Shown: positions 50,437 through 63,708 of the stretch, one piece after another | Layout of the letters: each line of letters starts with the position of its first letter | Position numbering within the stretch: the first letter of the stretch is position 1 | Source: Burhinus oedicnemus | Lineage: Eukaryota > Chordata > Aves > Charadriiformes > Burhinidae | Reading direction: 5' to 3' | NCBI GenBank assembly: GCA_008921705.1 | Contig: VFFE01007486.1 | Span: 3,851,044-3,915,043, forward strand | Length of the DNA stretch: 64,000 bases | The notes under the pieces: model-generated | The model's input: the letters and a program-made list of their open reading frames with translations, nothing else | Databases searched by the model: none | What the model was told of the DNA's origin: nothing | Translations under genes and position numbers: made by a program

Positions 50437-50505
50437 ATGAAATCCCAGAACTGTCTGAAAAGGATCTCAAGAGGTCATCTAGTCCATCCTCCTGTCCTGG
50501 GCAGG
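50437..50505 (-). mobile_element. Short CR1 3' tail
   Basis: The plus strand has ctatgaaatcccagaactgt followed by ggatctcaagaggtcatcta and gtccatcctcctgtcc, the reversed CR1 3' end. Only the last 70 bases or so are present. Confidence 0.75.
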
Positions 50506-50777
50506 ATGAATTTTACTTCTGTAATAGAAAAGACAAACTGACAAAACTAAACACCACTATAATTTTAGTAATACATTAATGTATTAAATGAGGAGTAAAT
50601 TTAACAGATGTACTTTGAGGAAAAGCTGTGCATAAGCAGAAGTAGAGAGAATAAATTATCTGCAGCTTGTCCCCTCTCTACTTCCTATGATTCAAGGACA
50701 TGGATTATTACCTCTGTATCCCAGCTGCTGGGCATTTGGACTATGTTATTTTGCTCTGCCGTCATATGTTAATTGGT

Positions 50778-50799
50778 CACACACACACACACACACAAA
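50778..50799 (+). repeat. (CA)n microsatellite
   Basis: Eleven CA units, likely polymorphic. Confidence 0.95.
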
Positions 50800-53700
50800 A
50801 TTATAAAATTAGAAGGTCATGGGAAAAGAGACATAGCAGCATGCTAGCCACAGTTTTTTTGTAATTAGTTAAGTCTATTTGAATTTTTTTTTCCTGAAAC
50901 AGTTACCATTCCAAAAAAACAGTTAGTGAAAGAGGATTTCTTAGGCTGATCCAATATTTTATTACAGTTTTTAACAATCATGTCATGTTACATTTTAAGC
51001 ATAAAACAGGCCAAGAGAATACAATGTGACTTGCGTAACCAAATCTCACAAGTGAAACACGCACTCTGAGGAACAAAAAACCAAACTGCAGTTCTAAATA
51101 AAATTGAAATACTCAAAATTGTATTCTTAAAAGAGCTCTGAAACACATTGTTTTCTTGACATCTGGTTTCTTGCACAATAAAAATTCATGAATGTCTGTA
51201 TCTGTATCTTTGTGGCAATACTGAACCACATCTCCTGCTCTGCTGAGGCCTAGCTTTTCCAGAAGATTCAGGAAGATCTGATTTCTAATCAATCCAAACA
51301 TGTCATTTTTTAGAACACCCAATTAACTTCTCAAATAATTGAAAGCTTCATGGCACCTAAAACTTAACAAATAGCATTTTTCAAACAACTACAGGTTTGC
51401 TTTACATTACCACAGAACCGAGCCCAGTGTGGCAGGCTGAGAGTTCCTCACCTGTCTTCCCTCCATTTCAATGAGAAATCACAAGTTGGGTACAATAAGA
51501 TGTCTTCTGCAGCAAGTCCACTCAAACTATACCTGACACTGACCGAAAACATAAACTTTAATACAAAGAATACGATTTATGGCTGACTTCTGATCACGTA
51601 AGGGAGACAAGTTCCAACTACATATGCAGTAACAGGACAACTAGCAGTCATTTGACTAAAAAAAAAAAAATAAAAATCAGCTTTTATTCCAAGAAAAGAC
51701 AACTCAGTCCATTACTGCTCTATGGTCTAAAAGCAGGATGCAGAGCTCTAGTGCTTACTAAAGCCAGGAAGTTTCTACTGCACAGAAAATATGATGAGCA
51801 GCTGGAGTCCAAAAGCCATGAATCCATGAGCTAGAGCGTACTTGCTAAGCTGCAGTACTGAGCTGAAACCTTAAAATCCTGAGAGAAGATACAGAAACTG
51901 GTTGTTTGTTTTGCTTAGTACTGGTTCACCTTTCTTCAGGACCCTTCTCAGTCTCAGCACACACACACAGGATCCCTCAACCAGATGATGTGACCCAACA
52001 CAGGGCTGAGTTTACCACCTCAGTGTCCCAAGAACTACTAGTTCCTAAGGCCACTTTCAGACTGGGTGAAACTAGGATCAAACAAAGGAAAATACTGGCC
52101 TGTGTATGCCTTGCATTGTTTTCATATGGGACAAGAGAGCTGAGTCCCTAAAACAGCAAACCTTGCATCTGCAGTACTTCTGGCAACATTCTCTAGCTGG
52201 CATACACTGACACAGCTGCCAAACCCAAACTGGCTTACAGAGACCTCACGGCACATGCTTCTGCTTCCAAAATTGGCTCATTGGTATCTTCATTCATGGT
52301 GTAAACATAATATTTGGCATGTAAAAACAGAAGAAGTGAGCTGTGAATTTTGTTCTCACATACAGGCCAAAGAGAGGCACAGTTTAAGACGTATGGCTCA
52401 CTCCGCAGTATTTCCTTCTGGTTAGTACAAGCATCCTCCCTATGCAGCACAAAGCCTTTCCTGAATTCCAACTCCTAGCAGTCTTGCAATGAACTGAACA
52501 GGGAATTTAGGTACTTAGTTCAGAAACTTAAACACTTGGGCATAGTAGGGCGAATAACACAATAAAGTACCACTGTACCTAAAGGGGCTTTTGCCCCTGA
52601 TGACTGTGGAGTGCAAGTGAAAAACACAATCTACGTTTATTCAGTTACAATGCCAAATATTTTATTCTTTGCAAGGAATTTCCATGTTATTTTTCCGGTT
52701 ATAAATCAGTAACAAAGAACTATTTTCATATTAGTAAAGAGAGTACGTACGGAGTCTCAAGTATTTGAATTTTATTTGTTCTAATTTGAGAAGCTTTGAC
52801 TTGCTATTTATGTCAGGAATGTACAGGTATTTGGCCCGGCTCTCAGGCAAGAGGTTCAGACATGAATTTAAAACATGAATAAAACAAAGAAAATCTGTCC
52901 CCATTTATAATTATAAGTACCTCACTATAGTTTTACAGATCTTTTTTACACTTCGAATTAGCCTACCACAAAATACAAATCCTGTGAGTCTAAAGCAAGT
53001 GCCTGGGCCTTACACTAATATTTCCCTACCCAGAGTACTCATGTTCCAATTTCTAATCATTTTGACCCAGATTTCAAGCAGATTTGCTTTCAAAAACCAT
53101 ACATGAAATACATCATATACCCTTCCTGAATGTAAAGTGGATAGTTAATGGATAGTTAAATTGAATTTCTTTAAGTGTCCACTTCATAGCCTTCATGCCA
53201 CTCCACTTCAAAAACAATAAAGCACTAGTTTCGGTGAACCTGGCATGTCCAGGAAATGTGTACACTTTTTTCCTCCCTTTTTTGCATATTTTGTTGAAAG
53301 AATTAGTTAATGTATCAAAATATCTGTGGGCAAGCGCTTAAAATATGTTTTCATGGCATAACACATTGAAACAAATACTGCTAACTGGTTAGTTTTCTTT
53401 TGCAGACAAAATATTAGAACAAAAAAACATCCTTCAAATCTATCACTTCCTTAAAACAATCCTAAAATGTCCTGAGAACACAGAGTTTCGTCAACTTCAG
53501 TGGAAGTGACAGACTGGTATCTCTCAGAAGCAAGCTCATCCATCCATTTGCTGAAAACTGAACCAGCCTCTAGATGCTTTTAGAAACAACAGGTGTCTTT
53601 TATAACCCATTTTAAACCACACAAATCAAACACATTTACAAACTACATAGAGCATAGCATACATTCAAGACAGATTTAATGCTGACTGAAAAAAAGGCAG

Positions 53701-54482
53701 AGAATGAAGTGCATCATGCAGGTCAGCATACTAGGGTATCATAAGTATTTTCAATAGATTCAAGGCATACTAATCCACCTTTCCACTGAAGAGTAACACT
53801 ATATCATTCTCATTTTATCATACTTTTATTCTGACAAGAAGATGTTTAGGTGATTGTATTCAGTGAATACATAACAGTCAGTTCAAGGAGAGTAAAATCC
53901 AAGCAGTATTGACAACACCTTTTATTACAAAATTAATTATGAATGTTTAGGCCACAGAAGCCTACACACAACATAGCAACCTGGCTAATACAATGCAGTA
54001 TAGCTTATTTTTACTGAATATTCATAAAAACTGAAAAATTTAAAAATTTTTTATTTAAAAACCAGAACCCATTAAAATTTCAAAAAGGATTGGTGGGGAG
54101 AGATGGAGCTTATATCACAAGCAAGATACTACCCAGGTTACAAATACCTCCAACACACAGTACATGATTCAGCTGAGACCAACACTCCACATCTAGAATA
54201 CAGCCTGCCAAGAACAAGTTATCAAAGAGCGAGAAGCTCCAAAAGGCATGAAAACCAACACGCTCGCATCACCGATCTGGTCATTTTTGGTAGCCAGAGT
54301 TGAAACAGAACAACATTAAATAGCTGCAAAGCACAACAAGTTGAATGATATAGACTAGGAAGAGAAAAGAAATTGCAGTGGCACAAAATCCTTACAAAAA
54401 ATACCACAACTACAATTCCTTTTGCTTTACAACAGTGTGGTAAGAAGCTCAGACAACCATAGATCCTGCAGGCTGGCATACT

Positions 54483-54500
54483 AAAAAAAAAAAAAAAAAA
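54483..54500 (+). repeat. Poly-A tract (18 bases)
   Basis: An A run. The 127-codon minus-strand open frame over it (54222-54605) encodes a Phe run and is not a gene. Confidence 0.9.
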
Positions 54501-57500
54501 GTAGTATGCTATGTCTTTGGCATGCCCTGTCCCCAGTAGGCCTGAAGTACTAAGGCAGACCCACAAAGTTCCCTTCCACAGCCAATTTGCAATGCTGAAC
54601 TTCAAGTGAGTGGGAATCAGAGCCTAAAACTTTACAGAGTCTAGTCCTAAATGAGCAGGCTCTCCCATCCCTCTAGCGTGACTCCCTTCTACTTTTTAAT
54701 TACACCAACAATACTTTTCTTCTCCATTCATAGCCTCCGTCTCCCCTGAAATTCATTTTCCCTATGCTTTCTATCTTCTCAGCTTTCCAGTAGCATTAAG
54801 TAAATGTACATTTTATATTTCAACCATCCTAACTGCATTAGATTCAGTATTTTAAAATTACTTAGGAATAGGCCTGATGTCAAACACATGCAGGCATAGC
54901 TTACGAGTGCTATCTTTAAAAGACTGTCCCTATTCTCAGGTTTTTTCATTTTTTTACTCAATATTCACATTTATTAATTTAAATTGTTTAATCAGAGTTG
55001 TTTTCAACTCTGACAAGCAAAATAGTACTGAACCAACACCCCAATGACTTAGTCACCTGCTTTAGAAAAGATAAACTTGTCTTGCATATATACACTGGAA
55101 ATACAAGTATACTAGAAATGTATTTTCATCACTTCAAAGCAGCTGACTTCTCTGATACTGTATGCTGGAGATTGTAGGGCTAGTCACACCTAGCAGGACA
55201 AATACATTCATCTTGGAACTCCATTAAAGCCAATTTTGTAGAGGTGAATTCAGTAAATATACAAACAATCTCATCTTGCTCTTCCATGAAGTCAAGGATT
55301 GCATTAGGACACTGTTCAACTACATAACAATAACGATCAACGTTAATTCAGACATACTAGGTATTTAACAGTTTACAAAAGTCCTGGAATGTTTTTTATT
55401 AAGTGAAAGATTATTTATATGTTACCAAACACTATCATCTCCTAAGGATTTCAGTCTAAATTAGGTCTGGCTACGAACCAGAGAAAGAAGCTCGGAATAA
55501 CTATGATTAATTTCTTCTCCTTTTATTCCACCAAACTGTTTCCACATGTTACTACAGGGAAAGTATTCTTTTACACAGATCAAACTACTAGCCATGAAGG
55601 GCATTCACAGTCATCTACAGTATGAAAAAATACAGAAATAAACACAGTATCTGTGATGCATGAAACAGGTAGAAACATGCATTTTTACTCAGACATCTGA
55701 ACTCAAGCTAATTGTATCTAGAGCGTTCAATTTGCTTCAGCCACACTCAGTAATCACCATTTAAGTTAGAAGAATTGTCTCTGCTGAAAGGTTTCTTATT
55801 TCAAATTTATCAACAGAATCTTCAAAAATTCAATTATAAGATTAAAATATTTCATATATTTAAGAGGATGTTCTTTACAAATCTTTTATATTGTAAGTCT
55901 GAAGGGGAGAAGATCTAATAAAACAAAGTCATATAACTATCTTTGTAAAACAAAGCAATTAGATAATTTCTTCCAATGCACATTCAAGGTATCACATTGA
56001 GTTATCACAGGGTTTTTTTACTTTGTTTTTTTCTTTTCCTTTTCTGCTTTTTGAATCAAGCTGTTGTCTAGGGCTACATTTCATCTTCTCAATAACCAAA
56101 AGTTGTAATCTATGGGAAGTTTTATGATTCCGCTGCAGAGATGGAAGACTTGGAGTATTTCCTCCTCCATCCTACAGAAATCCTGGCAAAACAGTTCTAC
56201 TTGGATGGAAAAGATTGGGGCATAGACAAGGTAACGACACAAACTGTAAGCTACTACTCCTACACAGAAGTGCAGCTGATAACTACAATTTGGCTATATA
56301 TGCAAAGTTTTCTAAACTTAGGTGTGAACACATGCTCAAGCCCAAACTAGCCAAACTTCCAAACTGACCTGATTCAAGCCTGCATATAGTCCAGAGAGTT
56401 CACAACCTCATTCTGCACCCAGAACCCACCTACTTGCTGTACGGCTGGGCAAGGCAGCAGTATGGCCACATGGGTTCAACTCAAACCTGTCATCACCTGT
56501 CCCCATAACTCCTTCTGTTAATGTAATGTCCAAAAGACCCCCCCAAACCAATACCTCAGCTGCACACTTCTCTTGAAGGACAAGATACGGCATGCAGTCA
56601 GGACTACAGGACAACCAGGATGACTCAGTAAAGAACAGCAGACCACAATAAAGGCAGAGGTACTCTCATTATCATGCAAAAACACAAATTTTAGTCCAGG
56701 GCATATCATACTTTCACCCACACTTACATCCAAACTCTACCATATAGCATAGACATAATTTGTGTGGCAGTGCTGTGGTGGAGACGGGATTCCTTCTACT
56801 GACAAACAAGTACAATCCGCAGCCTGGGCTGTGTATCCATTAGATATTAAGGCTGAAGAAAAAAAGGTGACCTTCTTTCTGCAAGGTATCTTCTTTTTTT
56901 TTTAAACAACAAGAATCATTCTTAAATTACCTTATTTTGAATTTTGTTGAAAAAAAAATATCAAAACCCATAGTCATTATCAGCACAGCATCTTTGATTC
57001 TCATGAGATACCCACTAAAATTTCTTCTATGTAGGCAGTATAACCAACCAGTCCAATTCCAGCTATCTTGACGTATTTGTATTGGCAGCTTTTAATTGCC
57101 CAAGCACAGCACTGGTTGAAATGTTAAACAGGCCCAGTGTAACACAGATATTAAACCTAATCATCAGCCAGACAAAAAGAAGGTTAATTAGAACAGATGT
57201 AAAGAGATTTGAACACTATGAAAAAAAGGCTTGTATGCTAAACTTCACATAATTTCCTTAAAGCCTGTTTACCCAGCTGGCTAGGAGCAACAGTTGAACT
57301 TGCTAGAATTAGGCACATGTTAATCTTAAACCAACACCAGGAAGGAAGAAGTCATAATTGTGTTTATTCCTAGCTGCAAAAGAGGGGATGTTTAATCAGA
57401 AATTTAATATACACTTTGATCCAATGTTAATGAACTGACACTATGTTGTACATTGAACTGACTTCAAAGCCACAGGATGCCTTAAACAAATGTAATGTAT

Positions 57501-57916
57501 ATTTATGACACTGTTTAAGAAAAAGAAAACATTTCTTCTAATGAGGTCACCTTTATCAGAACATACTATCTGAGTAGATGGGGATAGTACATGTACATCA
57601 AGACATGTCAGAGCCCCAATTAGCTATAGCAAACTAAGGAAGATTACTGATAACAGAAAATGTTAAGCAAAAATTAAGACTGCACATGTTCTTTTTTACT
57701 TTACATAATTTATGTTCTTTTGTATTTAAAGCATTTACCTTTGTGTCAGTAAATATTGTTTTGGTCTAATCAACTACGTGCTAAATTTTAAATGTTATTC
57801 TGTGGAAAAAGTAAGATTTCTCAACATTTGATTTGAACATTTGATTTCATATTAAAATTGGATTTTTTTAAAAAAGGAGATTGAAAATAAGTCTTAAGAA
57901 TACGTCATTTATGTTG

Positions 57917-57921
57917 CTCTT
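57917..57921. repeat. Target-site duplication, left copy (CTCTT)
   Basis: The bases ctctt lie directly left of the LTR start and are repeated directly right of the LTR end. Confidence 0.8.
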
Positions 57922-58132
57922 TATCCTGGTTTCAGCTGGGACAGAATTAATTTTTTCTAGTAGTTGTTGGGTTTCAGATTCAGTATGAATGGAATGTCAA
58001 TAATACATACTGTTTTAATTGTTGCCAGGCAATGTTTATAGTTTTCAGGGACTGTTTTTTCAGCTTCCCATAGAAGCTGTGAAGAATGGAACGGACCAAT
58101 GGCATATTCCATACCACAGATGTCATGCTCAC

Positions 58133-58140
58133 TATATAAA
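58133..58140 (+). promoter_or_regulatory. LTR TATA box with upstream CCAAT
   Basis: tatataaa lies in the LTR, with ccaat at 58096-58100, about 37 bases upstream. This is the usual layout of an LTR promoter. Present-day activity is unknown. Confidence 0.65.
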
Positions 58141-58232
58141 TGGGGTTGGGCCCCCGGGTGGGTACTCGCAATCACTGCTCAGGACAGTGCCAGTTCACTG
58201 GGCAGTGAAAGTTACTTGTGTCATTATTACTA

Positions 58233-58665
58233 AAGATGATTAGGGGGCTGGAACATCTTTCTTAGGAGGGAAGGCTGAGGGACTTGGGTCTTTCTAGTCT
58301 GGAGAAGAGAAGGCTCAGAGGGGATCTCATCAATGCTTATAAATACTTAAAGGGAGGGTGCTGGGAGGATGGCACCAGTCTTTTTGCAGTGGTGCCCAGT
58401 GATAGGACAAGGGGCAGTGGGCACAAACTTGAACGTAGGAAGTTCCATCTAAACATGAGGAGGAACTTCTTTCCTTTGAGGGTGGCAGAGCACTGGAACA
58501 GGCTGCCCAGAGAGGTGGTGGAGCCTCCAGCTCTGGAGACATTCAAAACCCACCTGGACACCATCCTGTTCAACCTGCTCTAGGTGACCCTGCTACAGCA
58601 AAGGGGTTGGACTAGATGATCTCCAGAGGTCCCTTCCAACCCCTGTGATTCTGATTCTGTGATTG
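58233..58665 (+). mobile_element. CR1 LINE 3' fragment nested in the LTR
   Basis: This is a CR1 ORF2 C-terminus and 3' end in sense orientation: [20 protein letters not shown], then [20 protein letters not shown], then the tail gaggtcccttccaacccct with gtgattctgattctgtgatt. The open frame at 58284-58583 is this CR1, not a host gene. The hexamer TTACTA flanks it on both sides (58227-58232 and 58666-58671), either a short duplication or chance similarity. Confidence 0.9.
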
Positions 58666-58703
58666 TTACTATTATTGTTATTTTCCTTTTCTGATACTGT
58701 TCT

Positions 58704-58709
58704 ATTAAA
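58704..58709 (+). promoter_or_regulatory. LTR poly-A signal variant (attaaa)
   Basis: attaaa occurs after the CR1 insertion, in the part of the LTR where the polyadenylation signal is expected. Confidence 0.5.
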
Positions 58710-58852
58710 CCGTCTTTATCTCAACCCATGAGATTTTTTTTTTCCTTTCCCCTCCTTTTCTCCCTACCTTTCTTGGGGGGAGAGGAGGGGAGAAGGGGGG
58801 GTTAGCTAGCACCTGCATGGTCCTAGCTGCCAGCTGGGGTTAAACCACGACA

Positions 58853-58857
58853 CTCTT
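58853..58857. repeat. Target-site duplication, right copy (CTCTT)
   Basis: Identical to 57917-57921. The match marks the LTR borders and shows that the insertion was not rearranged with another copy. Confidence 0.8.
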
Positions 58858-60584
58858 GTATCACAAATTACTGCCATAAACCAGATGAACTATTTTTAAT
58901 ACAATAAAAAATAAAATTACAAAACTTAGCAGTATTAAACCAAAATACACGTTTTTAATGGTGTCATACAAATTATAGGGCATTTCTTTTAGTGCATTTC
59001 TTATCTGTGCATTCCTTGTGACAAATTCAAGAACAGTCTCTGAATTTGGTGTTTTCCACGAATACAATAGTACTGTATATTCAATAAAATAAATTTTATC
59101 ATATTATTAGCCAAATAAGGTCTCATTACCTTAGTCAACATATTCAGCTAATTTTTGTCACAGTGCAATAACTAGTAATGTTTAACATGTTCTCACTAAG
59201 GTTTTGTTTTCCTCTTGATAGATTTTTTTTTTTTTTTTAAGTACTTCAAAGTTTGTATAAAGTCTGCATAATGCTACTAGTGATCCATACTAAGTGTATG
59301 ATCCAGACCACACATGGCATCCCCCACCTAGAGAGCAGCACATGCTGGTACAATGCTTCAAAATTTTCTTATGATGTATTTAATCTTTTCAGTTGTCTGC
59401 AATAGTTGTATATTGTACACAATTATGACGGATTCCATAACATGTAAAATTTAATCTAAGCAATTTAAACATTGCAAAGCAAATCATGTGGCCAGTATAC
59501 TACCAATACTTTTCAATATTTTTATAAATATTTTAAAGTCTACTTACAGCTTTGAATTTTGGCATTCATTCAACATGACAATAAGATGAGCTACCAGCAC
59601 TTTCTTGTTCTAACTAGTCCTATACTGCAAGTCTAGATGGCAAAAATTAAACAGAATATTTGCGATAAAAACTAATGAATCATGAAAACAATCGGTTTTG
59701 CCTCTAAAATTAACAAGACTTTATTTTACTTTGCATAGTATTATCTTGCATTAACAAGTAACGAAACACATCTTACAGTCAGCAAGCCATCTTTCATACC
59801 CTAATTACTGATTTACATTGCAAAAAGCTATCAGTGAGAGTGCACTGTGCCACAAAGGATTTTGCATATTAGAGTAAGTCAACATAAAGAAGAGTTAACA
59901 TTTGTATTCAGTGGAGTAGAAGTCTTGAAGCTATTGCCATAGGAGTTACAATTACAATTAAGAAGTTATATTTTACCTCCAGAAAGTCCACATCATTACA
60001 AAATCAACAATATCACAATGTGAATGCAACTGATCCACTGCATATCATTAAACAGATGATTTGCATCATATTATGAAGAAAGAAGAAAAAATCTTGAGGT
60101 GTTGTAGGAGGACTCTTACACAATTTAATCAACCAAACGCAAAACTGCAATGTTTAATTAATAACTCTTTCCCACACACACAGTCCTGAGCAACCAAAAC
60201 CGCAGGCACTACAGTCTGTGGTCATGCAGCTCCCTAAGCATCTCTGCACCTGCTTATCAAATGCCTTTGCCTTCTGTATTCACTCAGCTGCTTCTCCCGC
60301 AACTGCTTGTGTCTTCTTGCAGGAAAAATTGCACCAGAGCTTATTTCTCTTACAGACCATTAGATTCAAAATTTTAAGTCACTTCTTTATATGAGCTTCA
60401 TCTAAGATGCTCTCTGTTATCAAGGGCCTTGTAAAATGGATTGTTATACCTTACCATGTGAGGTTCGCTCAAATAGTAACTCTAATATATGTATGTATGA
60501 ACTTGATACCTCATGAATTCTCTCCTGTGTGCTCCAATGCTCCTCAAGGCAGTTTTAGTTCTATCTGTACCACAATTCACTTAC

Positions 60585-60679
60585 CTTCTTGGAAACAGGA
60601 GGATAAGCACAGAACCAGTCCAGCAAACTATTACAGCATATGAAACAAGCCACGTTCGCTTTCAGAAGCTTCACCTGAC
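60585..60679 (-). CDS. Possible upstream exon (weak)
   Basis: This minus-strand segment has a near-perfect donor (AAG then gtaagtg) and a good acceptor (caccagccctgcag). Between them one frame is open for 31 codons: QVKLLKANVACFICCNSLL then DWFCAYPPVSKK, incoming phase 1, outgoing phase 0. The outgoing phase would fit the exon at 48787. The plus strand of the same DNA also carries a 147-codon open frame, so open reading alone is not strong evidence here. Confidence 0.25.
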
Positions 60680-62944
60680 CTGCAGGGCTGGTGGTGTCCT
60701 TGCCACAACCACCCAGATCACAAACTCAGCCAAAATGCAGCTGGCGGCATTTCTGGATGAAAACTCAGATTTCTTTTCAGTGCAATATTTGGTGAAAAAG
60801 GGAAAACCTCAGGGAGGTATGCAGGCCAAATCCTTAGTCAAAGAGATATGGCTAAGAATCTCTTCCAGATCTTGCCATGTAGAAGTGGCTAAGATGATCC
60901 AAGGTCTTTATTCAACTCCTCACATGCTGAACAAGCCAAGATTCCCCTTATTTTAAGGAACTACTCTTTACTCCCTTGATCTGCTGCAGGAAAGAGAAAT
61001 ATGAGCGACTAAAAAGACACACCTTTGCTAAAGGCTCCTTCATTTTCTAAAGTCCTATTGTTTTCTCAGATGAAACATACCGATATCAAATCAACAGCAG
61101 TGTCATATGCATATTTTCTCTAAATTTAAAGGAGGTACATGTTACAGACATCACAAAAATGACCACAGCAACCACTCAAGTACATGAAGCTATGCTCAAA
61201 ATTTATTTCCAGGATAACCTAAACCTACCTAAAAAAAAGTAAGGTAAAAATTACTGTATGTGTAGACTTCCAGAAGCTAAAAAATGTGGGATTAAGTCAC
61301 CTTTTTAAAAAGGATTAAATAGTAGTTATATAAGGCACAGCTGGGTCTGTTAGTGCAACACAAAAATGCTGCAAAGAAGGAAGGCAGATTATAATTTAAG
61401 TTTCTGTCTATGATTTGTGCATTTCAGTTGGTTGAGTTGCATCCCTCCTAATGAATGCAATGCATCATCTAAAGCACTTACATTGAGACTGGGAAATGAC
61501 AGAGTTGCTTCTCCCCTTACCAGTGCTTTCCCACCACCAAACACTACATCTTGTTAGGACAAAGACTTCAAGTATTTGCTAACAATACATTAGTTTTCTG
61601 TTCAACACAGAAAACAATTAATGACTTGGCTAAGAACGTGATAACTTTCTATGGGACCAATAATGCCATATGCTGTGAAAACATCAGTACGTTTCCGATA
61701 GTTATCCATTACTACAGACTTGAAAAAGGAATAATATGTTGTATAACTATTTTCTGTACAGCAACAAAACCACACAATTTCTTCACACATTCAGAAAAGT
61801 TTCAGGGCTACCGAACACATTCTGATCTTCACAATAATATAGCTCTTCTAATATGGTTTTCTTCTAAAATTGCTACATAACACCTCTACAATTCATTAAT
61901 ATGTATTTTTACATTGGCATAAGTCAGAGTCTCCTAAACTACAAAGCTCATTCCATCAGTGGAATAAAAATCATGTCAGGATGGTAATATGTTGTCAGTT
62001 CCTGATTCTGCTTTTGCACAACTGTCTGACAGGACAGCAGGAGCCCCCCAAAGTATTAAGCATAAAATGAAAGCAGAACCTCTGAGAACACAGCACATTA
62101 CAACTTCAGGTGATTCAGTGTATAAATATGAATCAAAAATGGTCTGTTACTGATGCAGCCTTTACAGCTGGCAAAAATGAGTCTTTGAGTATAACATAAA
62201 GGACAAAGATAATATGTAAAATATTCCATATATGGTGAAAACAGAGGAGACAATAAGAAAACAAAAAGATAATTGCTTCTAAGAGAAAAAGAACAAAGGA
62301 AGGATAGAGTGAGCAGAACCGATCCAGCACGGCAAACCCTATTCAAGTATACCACACCACATCAGGCTATTTATCTACCCATGTCCTCCTTCACCCTCAG
62401 TGGAGAAAAAGAGGTGTTTTTTTGGTTTGCCACCCACCATATTTTGCCAATGCAACTCAACAATCATACGTAAAGCATTTTATTTTGCTGTCTAACTGGG
62501 TGAAAGAACAGAACGTGTATGGGTGCATGTTTTCTGCTTCAGCCATCCAATACAGTAAGACTGATAAATGCAGCACTGAGCCTGAGTAAACTCAGAGACA
62601 GGAACAGACTGAGCATAATACATAGTGTTTCCTGTCTGGGGCTATTATTTTGACTGACTGTGTATGTGAATAAGACTCCATAAGACTGAGTAGCACTGTA
62701 CATCTGTATTGGCATGTACGCTTTGTTCAGAACCTTGCTAAAGTTGAGAATAAAGTAATGATGTTAGACAGCTTCCAAGAATGCCATTTTGATTCAGTCC
62801 TTTCAAAGAAATAAACTATACTTTCAAATCTATGTTACATTACAGAAAGAGAGTCTTTGACTGTATGTGCCCATTTTTTTTAACTCTCAATAGCAGAACT
62901 GAGAAGTTCCCCCCGCTTTCCTGATTTTTTTTTTTTCTTGTAGG

Positions 62945-62946
<2 letters not shown>

Positions 62947-62977
<31 letters not shown>
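62947..62977 (+). repeat. Poly-T tract (31 bases)
   Basis: An uninterrupted T run preceded by a T12 run at 62925-62936. It could be the reversed A-tail of a retrocopy, but no body was recognised to its left. Confidence 0.9.
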
Positions 62978-62979
<2 letters not shown>

Positions 62980-63708
62980 TTCTGTTGTTTAAAATGCAAT
63001 GTTGGCAATGAGATATTGCTAGAGGCTTTGGACTGATGCCTTCTGAAGCTTCCACTTTTCCCAACTTTTACTAGCAATAAAGAATTTGTTTCTAGAAACA
63101 TGTAATTTTAATTACAAAATTACCCCAAAAACATAAATGGAATTTAATTGGTTACAAAGTCATATTTTCACATAATCAAGGGATTGTTTAGGGGATTTAT
63201 GGCATAATTTATTAGTTCTGGATAAGGTGCACATTTTGATTCCTACAGGCAAATAACAAACTGATTAGTAAGTGTAATAAAGCAATTTATTTGTCTGAAA
63301 ATTGGCAGCTAGAAGTGCAATAACTTACTTGATCAATTGCCATTTTAAAGAACATTAAAGCTTCTCATAATTATGCTATCTATATGGTATGCAGATGAAC
63401 AACAATACACCATTACCCCTATTACACTAGTGATTTAATATGATGTTTCTGCCAGGTTTTGTACCTTTCTACATAATGCAAAAGGAAGTAATTACTTTTT
63501 GTACTGAAAGATTGAAGAATTTACTCTCTTTTAGATGTGCAAAGAATTTGACTATAGGAAGAACTAAACTTAATAGCTTCTCTCGATCAAATTTTTTCTG
63601 ATATTCAAAAACATGCATGTCAGTTTTGCAAAAGAGTCTTCGCTTTCCAGTCATTTAGTTCTTCAGAATTCTGTAGTTGTCAAGTGAAGATAGACAAGCA
63701 TCAAAAGA

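Larger units (their letters stand above)
48788..57921. other. Upstream intron or intergenic DNA
   Basis: AT-rich sequence with a short CR1 tail at 50437-50505, a probable MIR relic at 50.10-50.26 kb and a (CA)n microsatellite. No confident exon was found. The incoming acceptor of the exon at 48787 shows that transcription starts further right. Confidence 0.6.
57922..58852 (+). mobile_element. Solo LTR, avian endogenous retrovirus L type, interrupted by CR1
   Basis: The element starts tatcctggtttcagctggga (the first TG is now TA) and ends ggggttaaaccacgaca. It is flanked on both sides by the 5-bp sequence CTCTT (57917-57921 and 58853-58857), a target duplication of the size used by ERVL elements. 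Promoter and poly-A signals are in plus orientation. There is no gag, pol or env beside it, so it is a solo LTR left by recombination. A CR1 fragment is inserted at 58233-58665. The family assignment is by recognition of both ends and the body. Confidence 0.9.
58858..63708. other. Upstream intron or intergenic DNA right of the LTR
   Basis: AT-rich sequence apart from 60.2-61.0 kb, which is less AT-rich and has exon-like segments on the minus strand. A 31-base T tract lies at 62947. No CpG-island promoter was seen, so the first exon of the minus-strand gene is probably outside the window. Confidence 0.55.

Noticed and set aside
54222..54605. 127-codon minus-strand open frame
   Set aside because: It contains a poly-Phe run from the A tract at 54483 and has no family resemblance.
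58284..58583. 99-codon plus-strand open frame as a host gene
   Set aside because: It is the CR1 ORF2 C-terminus inserted in the LTR.
57922..58852. Full endogenous retrovirus
   Set aside because: No second LTR, gag, pol or env sequence is present on either side; only a solo LTR remains.
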